Shown piece by piece: positions 7,140 through 16,144 of a stretch of 64,000 bases of DNA (the stretch's first letter is position 1; every line of letters starts with the position of its first letter). The position numbers and the translations under genes are program-made. The notes below the pieces were generated by a model, which saw only the letters and a program-made list of their open reading frames with translations, was not told where the DNA came from and did not search any database. The stretch spans positions 1 to 64,000 of the forward strand of contig JAFSUN010000001.1 of assembly GCA_017445225.1 (NCBI GenBank). Reading direction: 5' to 3'. This DNA comes from Erysipelotrichaceae bacterium (GTDB lineage: Bacteria > Bacillota_I > Bacilli_A > Erysipelotrichales > Erysipelotrichaceae).

Positions 7140-8078
7140 TCAGTATTTGAACTTAACGTCACCGATCAGGTATTCCGTTTTCAGTTTCTCTGCGGGATAC
7201 TTCTTTCTCACTTCGATGAGATTAAGGACATCATAACCGTTCTTCCCCAACAGATTGATCACTGCGGCATTGTTGGGATGAATGTTGATGTAGAGGGTCT
7301 CCTCCCCGTTTTCCTGAGCGATCTTTTCGGCTTCCTTCAAAAGCATCGTGGCAATGTGCCTTCTCCGGAACTCCTTCCTGACATAGATCGACTCCAGCCA
7401 GTAGATGCCGTCTTCTTCCTTGATGACGGCATAGCCGACATAGTTGCCGGAAATGCTGGCGGCCAGGATCGGATAATGCTTGGAAAGATAGTACTTGATC
7501 TCCTCCTGAGCCCCTTCCAGATCGGTCTCACTCTGCCAGTCTCTCAAGGCCGCCAGTTCCTTGCGGAATTCGATGACCATGTAGCCCAGAACATAGGCAT
7601 TCTTCTCATCGATCTTGACGATCCTGACGTTTTCCTTCTTCTCGGTCACCTCGCGGATGTCTTCCTCGTAGAGCCCGCGGGCCTTTCTTTCAAAGTAGTA
7701 TTCATAGCCGTTTTCCTCACACCAGTTGACGGCGATGTCCTCGTACCGGGTATCCTCAAAGTCATACCAGTCCTTCAGCAGTCCGAATCTTTCACAGGTG
7801 ATCCTGAAGCGGTGGAAGGCCCCCTTTCCCCGGATGGCATTGCGCAGCCAGTCCTGAGGATCACCGGTCACCCGTTCCTCAATGAAGTCTTCCATCATGC
7901 GGTAGCCGTTGATCTGCTGACGGCTGGGCAGCGGCACGATCCTGCCGCTGTAGTCGTCCAGATCGATGTCATCATCGCTGCTGAAGACGAAACGGTCGAT
8001 CGCCGGCAGATAATAGGCATCGTTATCCTGGGTTATCTCATAAATCACGTCTTTTACTCTTTCAATCGCTAATTCCAT
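7140..8078 (-). CDS. UPF0158 domain fused to a GNAT acetyltransferase
   Basis: A 312-aa two-domain protein. Residues 1-135 match UPF0158, including the stretch GKGAFHRFRITCERFGL and then DWYDFEDTRYEDIA with WCEENG. Residues 150-300 are a GNAT N-acetyltransferase: a beta4-like IYWLESIYVRKEFRRR, where RKEFRRRHIA is the acetyl-CoA pyrophosphate loop, then LYINIHPNNAAVINLLGKNGY. The cytoplasmic GNAT half should acetylate a small molecule or protein amine. UPF0158 has no known activity and usually stands alone. AGGTGAAAGAGA precedes the ATG. It may be cotranscribed behind udp, but a terminator hairpin lies between them. Confidence 0.85.
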   Translation of the reverse strand: MELAIERVKDVIYEITQDNDAYYLPAIDRFVFSSDDDIDLDDYSGRIVPLPSRQQINGYRMMEDFIEERVTGDPQDWLRNAIRGKGAFHRFRITCERFGLLKDWYDFEDTRYEDIAVNWCEENGYEYYFERKARGLYEEDIREVTEKKENVRIVKIDEKNAYVLGYMVIEFRKELAALRDWQSETDLEGAQEEIKYYLSKHYPILAASISGNYVGYAVIKEEDGIYWLESIYVRKEFRRRHIATMLLKEAEKIAQENGEETLYINIHPNNAAVINLLGKNGYDVLNLIEVRKKYPAEKLKTEYLIGDVKFKY

Positions 8079-8095
8079 TCTCTTTCACCTCTCAA

Positions 8096-8118
8096 CGCAA
8101 AACAGGGCACCGCCCTGT
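8096..8118 (-). terminator. Terminator after udp
   Basis: ACAGGGC, loop of 3, GCCCTGT, followed on the minus strand by TTTTGC. The T-run is short. Confidence 0.65.
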
Positions 8119-8126
8119 CTTGGTTT

Positions 8127-8909
8127 CTACTTCCTGTTCTTATCGTTTTCAATAAGGATCCTCAGGGCTTCAACGGCACATCTGATGGCCAGATCGGTAT
8201 CATGAACCTGGGGATTATCCAGCCCGGCCTTGGCTCTCTCCTGATTGGCGACCACCAGGAAGCAGCTTCCTACTCTGACCTTCAGATAGGCAGCCACAAT
8301 GAACAGAGCTGCTGATTCCATTTCACTGGCAATCGCACCCAGGCGTACCCAGGCATCCCATTTTCTCAACAGTTCCTGACCGTTGGGCAGAGTCTCCGGG
8401 CGATGCTGTCCATAGAAGGCATCCTTGCACTGGACGACGCCTTCATGGTGGGAAACGCCGAGCTTATCACAGGCGCTGACCAGGGCATTGACGACCTCCA
8501 GAGTCGGAACGGCCGGGAACTCGATCGGGGCATATTCCTTGGTGGTTCCTTCAAAGCGGATGGCGCCGGTGGCGACCGCAATGTCGCCGCTCTTGACATC
8601 CAGCTGCATGCCACCGCAGGTACCGATCCTGACGAAGGTATGGGCACCGCAGGCTACCAGTTCCTCCATGGCGATGGAAGCACTGGGGCCGCCGATTCCG
8701 GTCGAGGTCACTGAGACCTTGACGCCGTTGAGATAACCCGTATAGGTCGTATATTCACGGTTGTCACCGACCAGAACGGCATCATCAAAATAGGCGGCGA
8801 TCTTGGCACATCTCTTGGGATCGCCTGGCATGATGACATACTGACCGACATCTTCCCTGCCAACACCGATATGGTACTGCTTTCCTGTACCTTCTGCATA
8901 ATCTATCAT
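8127..8909 (-). CDS. udp: Uridine phosphorylase
   Basis: A 260-aa nucleoside phosphorylase (PNP/UDP family) that splits uridine with phosphate into uracil and ribose-1-phosphate for pyrimidine salvage. Diagnostic parts are the N-terminal [14 protein letters not shown] phosphate-binding motif, [26 protein letters not shown], and [12 protein letters not shown]. The last holds the Glu-Met-Glu ribose clamp. Length and motif spacing fit the uridine-specific group better than DeoD, which occurs separately at 42109-42822. GGAGG precedes the ATG. Confidence 0.92.
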   Translation of the reverse strand: MIDYAEGTGKQYHIGVGREDVGQYVIMPGDPKRCAKIAAYFDDAVLVGDNREYTTYTGYLNGVKVSVTSTGIGGPSASIAMEELVACGAHTFVRIGTCGGMQLDVKSGDIAVATGAIRFEGTTKEYAPIEFPAVPTLEVVNALVSACDKLGVSHHEGVVQCKDAFYGQHRPETLPNGQELLRKWDAWVRLGAIASEMESAALFIVAAYLKVRVGSCFLVVANQERAKAGLDNPQVHDTDLAIRCAVEALRILIENDKNRK

Positions 8910-9006
8910 GTTATTATTCCTCCGTAATGACAGATATATTCTAGCACACTTGCTGACATATTCCCATAGCGGTTAACCGCACTTTGTTTTCTTTAATGTT
9001 CAGCCG

Positions 9007-9015
9007 TGCTATAAT
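9007..9015 (+). promoter_or_regulatory. Extended -10 promoter of glnA
   Basis: TGC followed by TATAAT (9010-9015). The -35 region is poor (TTTCTT-like at 16 bp), so the extended -10 probably carries recognition. No GlnR inverted repeat is obvious upstream. Confidence 0.6.
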
Positions 9016-9041
9016 CATAGTACTTAAGGAGAAATGATAAC

Positions 9042-10454
9042 ATGGATCAGAAATTCAGCGAAGTAAAAGCCTTCATTGAAAAAAACGACATTAAATACAT
9101 CGACTTCAAGATGACCGATATCCGGGGCAGATGGAAGCACCTGACGATACCGGCTCACCGCTTTACCGAAAACATCATGACCGACGGGGTCGGCTTTGAC
9201 GGTTCCAACTACGGCTATGCTTCCGTCAAGAAGAGCGACATGGTCTTCATTCCGGACCTGTCCAGCGCCCACCTCGATCCCTTCCTCACCGAGAAGACCC
9301 TTTCGATGATCGGCGACGTTATGGTCATCGACAAGATTAATTATCCCTTTGCCCAGTATCCCCGCAACGTGGCCAGAAGAGCTCTGGCCTTCATGAAGGA
9401 AAGCGGCATCGCCGATGAGATGATCATCGGACCGGAATACGAATTTCACATCTTTGACCGGATTGAAAACGAGGTCTCCCCTCTGCAGATGAAGTACGCG
9501 ATCAATGCGTCTGAGAACAGCTTCAGCCAGTCAAACGGCTTCAATAATGCTCCGCATGACGGCTATCACAGTGCCCTGCCGAATGACCCAACCTTTGATC
9601 TGCGCAATGAGATCTGCTCTAACCTGGCCGATTTCGGCGTTGACGTCAAGTATCATCACCACGAAGTCGGCGGTTCCGGCCAGCTGGAGATCGAAACTTC
9701 CCTGGGCGAAATGCTGAAACTGGCTGATGACACCATGGCAGTCAAGTACATCGTCCGCAACACGGCCCGCAGCCACGGCAAGACCGCCTGTTTCCTGCCC
9801 AAGCCGATCTACGGTGAAGCCGGCAACGGCATGCACGTGCACATGATTCTGAAGAAGGACGGCCAGCCGGTCTTCTACGATGAAAACGGCTATTGCCAGC
9901 TGTCCCAGACCGCCATGTACTTCATTGGCGGCTTACTGAAGCATGTCAAGGCCATCTGTGCCTTTGCCAACCCTTCGACCAACTCCTACCGCCGGCTGGT
10001 TCCGGGTTTTGAAGCACCGGTCACCATCGGCTACGCCTCTGCCAACCGCTCATCCGTCATCAGGATCCCCAGCTATGCCAAGAATCCCGGAGTCAAGCGC
10101 TTTGAGCTAAGAAGCCCCGATGCCACCTGCAACCCCTACTATACCTATGCCGCCATTCTGATGGCCGGCCTGGACGGCATCATCAACCGGATCGATCCGG
10201 TTGATCACAACTGGGGACCGTTCGACATCAACCTCTTCGAACTCTCCGACGCGGAAAAGAAGAAGCTCGACCATCTGCCGACTTCCCTGTCCCAGGCAAT
10301 CGAAGAGCTGGAAAAGGATCATGATTTCCTCACCCGCGGCGAGGTCTTCACCGATGAGTTGCTGAAGAACTGGACCAACATGCTGAAGAAGGATGTTGCC
10401 GCCCTGGAGAGAATTCCCAATCCGGCGGAAATCAATCTTTATTACAATATCTAA
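9042..10454 (+). CDS. glnA: Glutamine synthetase, type I
   Basis: A 470-aa cytoplasmic dodecameric-type enzyme that makes glutamine from glutamate, ammonia and ATP. Motifs visible are DGVGFDGSNYGY near residue 50, GPEYEFHIF (metal glutamates), HHEVGGSGQLEIE, KPIYGEAGNGMHVHM (ATP/glutamate site) and NRSSVIRIP with RFELRSPD. At the place of the adenylylated tyrosine of GSI-beta enzymes (NLYDLP-type) this protein has INLFEL, a Phe, so control by adenylylation is not possible at that site. AAGGAG lies upstream of the ATG. Single-gene unit with an extended -10 promoter and a terminator. Confidence 0.95.
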   Translation: MDQKFSEVKAFIEKNDIKYIDFKMTDIRGRWKHLTIPAHRFTENIMTDGVGFDGSNYGYASVKKSDMVFIPDLSSAHLDPFLTEKTLSMIGDVMVIDKINYPFAQYPRNVARRALAFMKESGIADEMIIGPEYEFHIFDRIENEVSPLQMKYAINASENSFSQSNGFNNAPHDGYHSALPNDPTFDLRNEICSNLADFGVDVKYHHHEVGGSGQLEIETSLGEMLKLADDTMAVKYIVRNTARSHGKTACFLPKPIYGEAGNGMHVHMILKKDGQPVFYDENGYCQLSQTAMYFIGGLLKHVKAICAFANPSTNSYRRLVPGFEAPVTIGYASANRSSVIRIPSYAKNPGVKRFELRSPDATCNPYYTYAAILMAGLDGIINRIDPVDHNWGPFDINLFELSDAEKKKLDHLPTSLSQAIEELEKDHDFLTRGEVFTDELLKNWTNMLKKDVAALERIPNPAEINLYYNI

Positions 10455-10461
10455 GTACTTT

Positions 10462-10486
10462 AAAACCGCCTTTGACAGGCGGTTCA
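10462..10486. terminator. Terminator between convergent genes
   Basis: AACCGCC pairs with GGCGGTT. T-rich sequence follows mainly on the minus strand (TTTTAAAG). Confidence 0.6.
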
Positions 10487-11173
10487 TTCATCTTCTTCCT
10501 CTTCTTTCTCCAGCGGCAGCGGCGGCAGGACAAAGCGGTCAACGAAATCCGAAAGATGCAGCCGGCCCACGGACTGGGAAAGAACCGTTGAACAGACATT
10601 GCGGGTGCTCTTGAGCTTCCGGTTCATGGCTACCAGGAAGTCATCATAGGGATCATCACCCCACTTGATTAGTTCTCTTCCATAGGTATTGGCAGCTCTT
10701 ATCAGCATCTTTTCCAGATCGAACAGGTTATCGGACTGCTTCAGCAGGGAATAATCCCTTCTTTCCGGGATGTTCCAGCTGCCCCGGCCGGCAATGGTCG
10801 GGATGTCGCCGTATTTTTCCTTCAGAGCGATGAACTTCTCCTCGGGGAAACGGGAACCGGAATGATTGAAATATTCGTAGAAGACCTTCACCTTGGTTCC
10901 GGCATGAGCCACCGTGATCATCAGCATCGGGGCTCCCCGGCGCTGGTTGGGGGCAAAGACCATGATCAAAGACTGCTGTTGATCCCGACCGTAGTTGATG
11001 AGCGAGAAGATGTTGCCGAAGTCAAAGACCTGGTAAATGCTCAATACATGCTGCTTGTTGGGAAACAGCCGGGAATACTTCTGCTTGTAGCGGCCGGTCA
11101 CCGGAGTGAGACGAAAATAGAAGACCTCTCCGAAAGCCGCCAGGATCTTGTCTCTGGTTCTGATAAAATCCAT
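10484..11173 (-). CDS. Hypothetical protein, 229 aa
   Basis: No family recognised. It is a cytoplasmic protein beginning MDFIRTRDKILAAFGEVFYF. The middle is beta-rich (VLSIYQVFDFGNIFSLI, SLIMVFAPNQRRGAPMLMI) and a helical C-terminal half ends in the acidic tail EKEEEEDE. No signal peptide, membrane span or nucleotide-binding motif is visible. It stands alone, convergent with glnA and divergent from the hydrolase/ATP-grasp operon. Confidence 0.7.
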   Translation of the reverse strand: MDFIRTRDKILAAFGEVFYFRLTPVTGRYKQKYSRLFPNKQHVLSIYQVFDFGNIFSLINYGRDQQQSLIMVFAPNQRRGAPMLMITVAHAGTKVKVFYEYFNHSGSRFPEEKFIALKEKYGDIPTIAGRGSWNIPERRDYSLLKQSDNLFDLEKMLIRAANTYGRELIKWGDDPYDDFLVAMNRKLKSTRNVCSTVLSQSVGRLHLSDFVDRFVLPPLPLEKEEEEDE

Positions 11174-11350
11174 GTTTTCCCCTTCTGATCATGATCTGCT
11201 GACCATCTGTTTCTGTTGTTCTATTATAGCATTAAACCATCATTAGTTTTCCACTGAAGTGAATTTTTACCGTTTATGAAAATATCTAATCATTTTCTGA
11301 AAAAATACTGTAAAATAATCATATATCTTTAGATAGAAAGAAGGATCACC

Positions 11351-12127
11351 ATGGTAATTAAATGGGAACTTGAAATACCGCAACTTACCGGTGACACCGT
11401 CAGAACCGCCTATCTGTATCTCCCCGACGAGTATGAAGAAGGCTCTGAACAGCGTTATCCGGTACTCTACATGTTTGACGGTCAGAATCTGTTCTATGAC
11501 GAGGACGCTTCCTATGGAAAGTCCTGGGGATTATTAAACTACCTGGAGGAAAACAACGTACCGCTGATCGTGACCGGCGTCTCCTGCAACAGTTTCCCCG
11601 AAGACAGTGAATACGGCGGACGGCTTTCCGAGTATTCGCCCTTCTCCTTCATTGACCGCCACTTCGGCAACATCAAGGGACGGGGCCAGATCACGATGGA
11701 GTGGCTGATCAACGAATACAAGCCCTACATCGATGAAAACTTTCCGACCCTGCCGGACCGGAAGCATACCTTCATCGCCGGCAGTTCAATGGGTGGCCTG
11801 ATGACTCTGTATGCCATCAGCCAGTACAATGACGTCTTCTCCCGCGGGGCGGCCCTGTCGCCTTCCCTGTACTTCTCCCCCAAGGAAGTCAGTGAGATGA
11901 TCATGAAAGGTCATTACGGCAAGAATACCGTCCTGTACATGGATAACGGCCAGCGGGAGTTCTACCTGCGGTCACAGTTGAAACTCTACAGCGGCATTGC
12001 TGCCATCCTGTGCCGCAAGAAGGTCCTGCTCACCAGCCGCATCGTGCCCCGGGGCGTCCATAACGAGGCCTCCTGGGAAAAGCAGCTGCCCTTCTTCATT
12101 CCGACCCTGTTATATGATCTGGACTAG
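11351..12127 (+). CDS. Alpha/beta hydrolase, Fes/esterase-D type
   Basis: A 258-aa alpha/beta hydrolase without a signal peptide. It shows the esterase-D/Fes order: VLYMFDGQNLFYDE, the nucleophile elbow GSSMGGL near residue 145, and a late histidine in RGVHNEASW. Relatives hydrolyse acyl esters, including siderophore and acylated-sugar esters. It is the first gene of a three-gene operon with another esterase-like hydrolase (12 nt gap) and an ATP-grasp ligase. The grouping suggests that the hydrolases process or proofread an acyl or peptide ligation product. AAGGATCACC precedes the ATG. The substrate is unknown. Confidence 0.85.
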   Translation: MVIKWELEIPQLTGDTVRTAYLYLPDEYEEGSEQRYPVLYMFDGQNLFYDEDASYGKSWGLLNYLEENNVPLIVTGVSCNSFPEDSEYGGRLSEYSPFSFIDRHFGNIKGRGQITMEWLINEYKPYIDENFPTLPDRKHTFIAGSSMGGLMTLYAISQYNDVFSRGAALSPSLYFSPKEVSEMIMKGHYGKNTVLYMDNGQREFYLRSQLKLYSGIAAILCRKKVLLTSRIVPRGVHNEASWEKQLPFFIPTLLYDLD

Positions 12128-12139
12128 AGGTAAAAGACC

Positions 12140-12895
12140 ATGGAAATGAATTACTTTGAATTTTACAGCAACGAGCTGGAGAGAACGATGCCGATCAAGG
12201 TCTATGGCCATCAGGGCCGGCCGATCATGTTCATCCCCTGTCAGGACGGACGCTTCTTCGATTTTGAAAGCTTCCATCTGACGGATTCCTTCGCTCCCTG
12301 GATCGAAAGCGGCCAGTGCATGGTCTTCGCCGTCGATTCCGTGGATAAGGAGTCCTGGAGCGATACCAACGGAGATGGCTACTGGCGGATCCGGCAGCAT
12401 GAAAAATGGATCAATTACATCACCAGGGAAGCCGTTCCCTTCATCAGAGACTATGTCAATTACCGAAACGGCTGGGACGGCTATCCGGGCATCATGACCT
12501 TCGGCTGTTCCATGGGTGCTACCCATGCCCTGAATCTCTACCTGCGCTTCCCGGATCTGTTTGACCGCTGTCTGGCCTTAAGCGGTGTCTACCATGCCTC
12601 CTATTTCATGGGTAACTACATGGATGAAGTTGTCTACCGCAACTCCATCACCGACTACCTGGCCAACATGCCGGCCGACCACCCGTTCATCCCGCTGTAC
12701 AATGCTCACAAGGCCGTGGTTTGCGTCGGCCAGGGTGCCTGGGAGATTCCGGAAGATACCCGCTTCGTTGACCGCCGCTGCCGGGAACTGGGCATCAACA
12801 TCTGGGTCGATTTCTGGGGATATGACGTCAACCATGACTGGCCCTGGTGGTATAAGCAGATTCCTTACTTTATGCCGTATTTAATGGAGGATTAA
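12140..12895 (+). CDS. Esterase-family alpha/beta hydrolase
   Basis: A 251-aa hydrolase of the esterase-D superfamily, of a different subfamily from its upstream neighbour. The nucleophile elbow is FGCSMGATHAL near residue 120, with Cys before the Ser, and the late catalytic histidine is in VNHDW near residue 232. Aromatic-rich stretches (WPWWYKQIPYFMPYL) close the protein. There is no export signal. AGAGG lies before the ATG. The ATP-grasp gene starts 5 nt after its stop, so the three genes are almost certainly one message. Confidence 0.85.
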   Translation: MEMNYFEFYSNELERTMPIKVYGHQGRPIMFIPCQDGRFFDFESFHLTDSFAPWIESGQCMVFAVDSVDKESWSDTNGDGYWRIRQHEKWINYITREAVPFIRDYVNYRNGWDGYPGIMTFGCSMGATHALNLYLRFPDLFDRCLALSGVYHASYFMGNYMDEVVYRNSITDYLANMPADHPFIPLYNAHKAVVCVGQGAWEIPEDTRFVDRRCRELGINIWVDFWGYDVNHDWPWWYKQIPYFMPYLMED

Positions 12896-12900
12896 TCAAC

Positions 12901-14088
12901 ATGAAGAACTTCGTATACATCTCACCTAACTTTCCGGACAACCACTGGAACTTCTGTGCCCGCCTCAAGGAAAACGGTCTGAACGTCTTAGGCATCGGCG
13001 ACTGTCCGTATGACGATCTGACCCCGCAGCTCAAGAACTCCCTGAATGAGTACTACAAGGTCTCATCCCTGGAGAACTACGATGAAGTATACCGGGCCTG
13101 TGCCTTCTTCATCCACAAGTACGGCCGCCTCGACTGGCTTGAAAGCAACAACGAGTACTGGCTGGAAAGAGATGCCCGACTGCGGGATGACTTCAACATC
13201 AACAGCGGCTTCCACAGCAAGGACATGGACAACGTCAAGTACAAGAGCGCCATGAAGGCTTTCTACAAGATCGCCGGCGTTCCAGTAGCCCGCTACCACA
13301 TCATCGACAACTTTGAAAACAGCGCTGCCTTCTGCAGGGAAGTCGGCTACCCGGTCATCGTCAAGCCCGACAACGGCGTCGGTGCCAGCGATACCCACAA
13401 GATAAAGAACGATGAAGAACTGAAGAACTTCATCGACCACAAGGACGATACCCGCTACATCATGGAGGAATTCATCGATGCTGAAGTCAATTCCTACGAC
13501 TGCATCGTCAACTCCAAGGGTGAACCGCTGTTTGAAACCGGCAATGTCACCCCCAATTCCCTGATGGACATCGTCAACAACAACGACAACTGCCTGCTGT
13601 ACATCCGCAATGAACTGCCGGATGAACTGCGGGAAAAAGGACGCCGGGTCCTGAAGGCCTTCGGTGTCAAGAGCCGTTTCGTCCACTTCGAATTCTTCAA
13701 GCTCAACCGCGATCAGCACATCGGCAAGAAGGATGAGATCGTCGCTCTGGAAGTCAACATGCGCCCCAGCGGCGGCATCTCCCCGACCATGATGAACTAT
13801 GCCAACGGCACCGACGTCTACAAGATCTGGGCCGACATGATCGCTTTTGACAGCACCACCAAGGGCAAGGCCAATTCCCAGTACTGCGTCTTCGCCTCCC
13901 GCCGTGACGGCAAGAACTTTGACAAGACACCGGAAGAGATCCGGGCTCTGTACCGCAACAATCTCAAGGAAGAAGGACGCGTAGCCGAAGCCCTCTCCGG
14001 TGCGATGGCTGACTACATGTTCATGGCCAACTTCGACACCATGGAAGAAGTCAACAAGTTCTTCGTTGACGTACTGAGCAATCATTAG
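12901..14088 (+). CDS. ATP-grasp carboxylate-amine ligase
   Basis: A 395-aa ATP-grasp enzyme of the carbamoyl-phosphate-synthetase/biotin-carboxylase-like branch. The N-terminal Rossmann-like domain begins FVYISPNFPDNHW. ATP-binding strands include YPVIVKPDNGVGAS near residue 155 and YIMEEFIDAEV near 190. Metal ligands are in FVHFEFFKL and VALEVNMRPSGG near 285, the E-x-N pattern. Such ligases activate a carboxylate as an acyl phosphate and join it to an amine, thiol or other nucleophile. It is translated with two alpha/beta hydrolases just upstream; an MFS permease follows after a terminator. It probably makes a small amide or peptide, but the substrate is not deducible. Confidence 0.87.
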   Translation: MKNFVYISPNFPDNHWNFCARLKENGLNVLGIGDCPYDDLTPQLKNSLNEYYKVSSLENYDEVYRACAFFIHKYGRLDWLESNNEYWLERDARLRDDFNINSGFHSKDMDNVKYKSAMKAFYKIAGVPVARYHIIDNFENSAAFCREVGYPVIVKPDNGVGASDTHKIKNDEELKNFIDHKDDTRYIMEEFIDAEVNSYDCIVNSKGEPLFETGNVTPNSLMDIVNNNDNCLLYIRNELPDELREKGRRVLKAFGVKSRFVHFEFFKLNRDQHIGKKDEIVALEVNMRPSGGISPTMMNYANGTDVYKIWADMIAFDSTTKGKANSQYCVFASRRDGKNFDKTPEEIRALYRNNLKEEGRVAEALSGAMADYMFMANFDTMEEVNKFFVDVLSNH

Positions 14089-14093
14089 AACGC

Positions 14094-14117
14094 AACCCCG
14101 CAGGTCGGGGTTTTCTT
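14094..14117 (+). terminator. Terminator of the hydrolase/ATP-grasp operon
   Basis: AACCCCG, loop, CGGGGTT, then TTC-rich sequence. Confidence 0.85.
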
Positions 14118-14222
14118 TATCCCGTTCATACATTTATATGGAATGAAAACCGCAAAACAGTTATAATAAATTTGATATCATCAATCAACACATAATAGAG
14201 ATTGATTTGCAAGGAGAATTTT

Positions 14223-15491
14223 ATGTTTAAGAATCTGACAAAAACTGAAAGAGCCTGGGTGCTGTACGATGTCGGCAACAGCGCCTATACCATGCTGGCC
14301 TGTTCACTGATTCCGATCTTTTTCAAGAATCTGGCCATCGGTCCCAACCCCGGGCAGCTTGACGGTGACACCGCTACGGCCTATTATTCCATAGCCATTT
14401 CCGTTGTAACCGTCATCGTCGCCATCCTGGGCCCGATCTGCGGTGCCATCGCTGACCATAAGGACATGAAGAAGATCTTCTTCACCACTTCCGTGGCCCT
14501 GGGTGTCATCGGCTGCATCATCACGGGTTTCACCACCAGCTGGGTCGCTTTCATCATCGTATATGTTCTGACCAAGATCTTCTATTCCACATCTCTGACC
14601 TTCTATGATTCGATGCTCAATGACGTCACGGTCGAAGAGCGGATGGACGAGGTCTCATCCTATGGCTATGCCTGGGGCTACATCGGCTCCTGCATCCCCT
14701 TCACCCTCGCCATGATCGCCTATGTTCTTTCCGGCGGTCTGAAGGAAAGCCTGATGCTGTTCTCCCCGCAGGTCGGCAAGATCATCGGTTTCGCCGTCAC
14801 CGGCATCTGGTGGCTGCTGGTAACCCTGCCTCTGATCAAGGAGTATAAGCAGATCAACTATGTAGAAGCGGAAAAGCATGCCATCGCCAAGGTCTTTTCC
14901 AAGATCGGCGGCACCGTCAAGAAGATCGCTACCAAGGATAAGAAGGTTCTCTTCTTCCTGATTGCCTTCTTCCTGTACATCGACGGTGTCGGCACCATCA
15001 TTGATAACTGCATTAACATCGGTACCGACCTCGGCTTGCCGACTGTCGGTCAGGTAATCTTCTTACTGGCGACTCAGGTCGTTGCCTTTGCCGGCTCCCT
15101 GGTCTTCGCCAAGCTGTCCCAGACCAAGGATACGGTCTTCCTGATCAAGATCTGCATCGTCGGCTACTTCGCCGTCTGTCTGTATGCTCTGACTCTGAAG
15201 AGCCTGCTGGACTTCGGCATCCTGGCCTTCGGTGTCGGCTGCTTCCAGGGTTCCATCCAGTCCCTGTCCAGAAGCTACTTCTCCAAGATCATTCCGGCTG
15301 AGAACTCCGGTGAATACTTCGGCATCTACGACATCTTCTCCAAGGGTGCTTCCTTCCTGGGTTCAGCCGTAATCGCGGCCGTCAAGCTGGCCGGCGGGTC
15401 CATCAACATCGCCGTTGCTTCCCTGGCCATCTTCTTCGCCCTCGGCTTCGTCTTCATTGCGATCGCCGACAAGCAGCAGGTAATGCGTTAA
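14223..15491 (+). CDS. MFS permease, UMF1/Atg22-like family
   Basis: A 422-aa integral membrane protein with about 11-12 hydrophobic helices. The N-terminus RAWVLYDVGNSAYTMLACSLIPIFF is typical of the UMF1 (Atg22-like) branch of the major facilitator superfamily. The loop GAIADHKDMKKIFF is the MFS inter-helix 2/3 motif. The central loop EYKQINYVEAEKHAIAKVF is cytoplasmic. Yeast Atg22 exports amino acids from the vacuole, but bacterial substrates are unknown. The ATG at 14223 follows AAGGAG; an upstream in-frame ATT start is not needed. A TATAAT lies near 14162, so it has its own promoter despite following the ATP-grasp operon. It could still export that operon's product. Confidence 0.85.
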   Translation: MFKNLTKTERAWVLYDVGNSAYTMLACSLIPIFFKNLAIGPNPGQLDGDTATAYYSIAISVVTVIVAILGPICGAIADHKDMKKIFFTTSVALGVIGCIITGFTTSWVAFIIVYVLTKIFYSTSLTFYDSMLNDVTVEERMDEVSSYGYAWGYIGSCIPFTLAMIAYVLSGGLKESLMLFSPQVGKIIGFAVTGIWWLLVTLPLIKEYKQINYVEAEKHAIAKVFSKIGGTVKKIATKDKKVLFFLIAFFLYIDGVGTIIDNCINIGTDLGLPTVGQVIFLLATQVVAFAGSLVFAKLSQTKDTVFLIKICIVGYFAVCLYALTLKSLLDFGILAFGVGCFQGSIQSLSRSYFSKIIPAENSGEYFGIYDIFSKGASFLGSAVIAAVKLAGGSINIAVASLAIFFALGFVFIAIADKQQVMR

Positions 15492-15497
15492 TCATCC

Positions 15498-15520
15498 AGA
15501 GGCCTCAGGGCCTCTTTTTT
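15498..15520 (+). terminator. Terminator of the MFS gene
   Basis: AGAGGCC, loop TCAG, GGCCTCT, then TTTTTT. Confidence 0.9.
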
Positions 15521-15567
15521 AATGCCTTAGGTTAGCCAAGGAGCCCTCTTCGTTGTAAAATAGGAAC

Positions 15568-16110
15568 ATGAAGAAGAAAAAGCGCCTGATCCTCATCGTT
15601 ATCCTGACCGTCATGACGGTGCATCTGGTACGTCACCGCTCTTTCTATCGGCGCCTCGTCAGATCCCTGCTGGGCATTCAGAATCCGGTAACGGAGGTAA
15701 CGGTAGTCCGGGTGGTTGACGGGGATACCGTGACCGTCAGTAAGAACGGTGAAAGCGTCAATGTCAGACTGCTGGGCATCGATACCCCCGAGAGCACCAA
15801 CTGCCTTTACAATGACTGCACGGATGAGGGCGAAGCTGCCAGCAGATACCTCCAGGCTCTCCTGAAGAAAGGTCAGAAGCTCTATCTGGAGTATGACGAG
15901 GATCAGAAAGACAAATATGACCGGGAACTGGGCTATCTCTGGCTTAAGGAAGATGCCGATCAGAATTCCTACCGGGACTTTGAGGCTTACTGTCTCAATG
16001 CCGTCATTCTGAAGAACACCTATTGCGATACCCTGTTCATCTGGCCCAACTACCGCTACCGCAGCTGGCTGACAAAAATACAGCGCCAAAAGCAGTACTA
16101 TTCCTGTTAA
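15568..16110 (+). CDS. Secreted or membrane-tethered thermonuclease-like protein
   Basis: A 180-aa staphylococcal-nuclease-fold (OB) protein. An N-terminal membrane segment (residues 5-21) after KKKK acts as signal or anchor. The fold starts at VTEVTVVRVVDGDTVTV, then RLLGIDTPES with catalytic Arg and Asp, and later EYDEDQKDKYDRELGYLWL, where the Asp/Glu/Arg set of the active site is present. It should cleave DNA or RNA outside the membrane with calcium. Three or four cysteines (NCLYNDC, YC) may form disulfides. AGGAAC is a weak ribosome site. The Pnkp-like gene starts 34 nt later behind a possible TATAAT. Confidence 0.88.
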   Translation: MKKKKRLILIVILTVMTVHLVRHRSFYRRLVRSLLGIQNPVTEVTVVRVVDGDTVTVSKNGESVNVRLLGIDTPESTNCLYNDCTDEGEAASRYLQALLKKGQKLYLEYDEDQKDKYDRELGYLWLKEDADQNSYRDFEAYCLNAVILKNTYCDTLFIWPNYRYRSWLTKIQRQKQYYSC

Positions 16111-16144
16111 AAAGCAGATATAATGACTGGGGAGATTGACTTCA

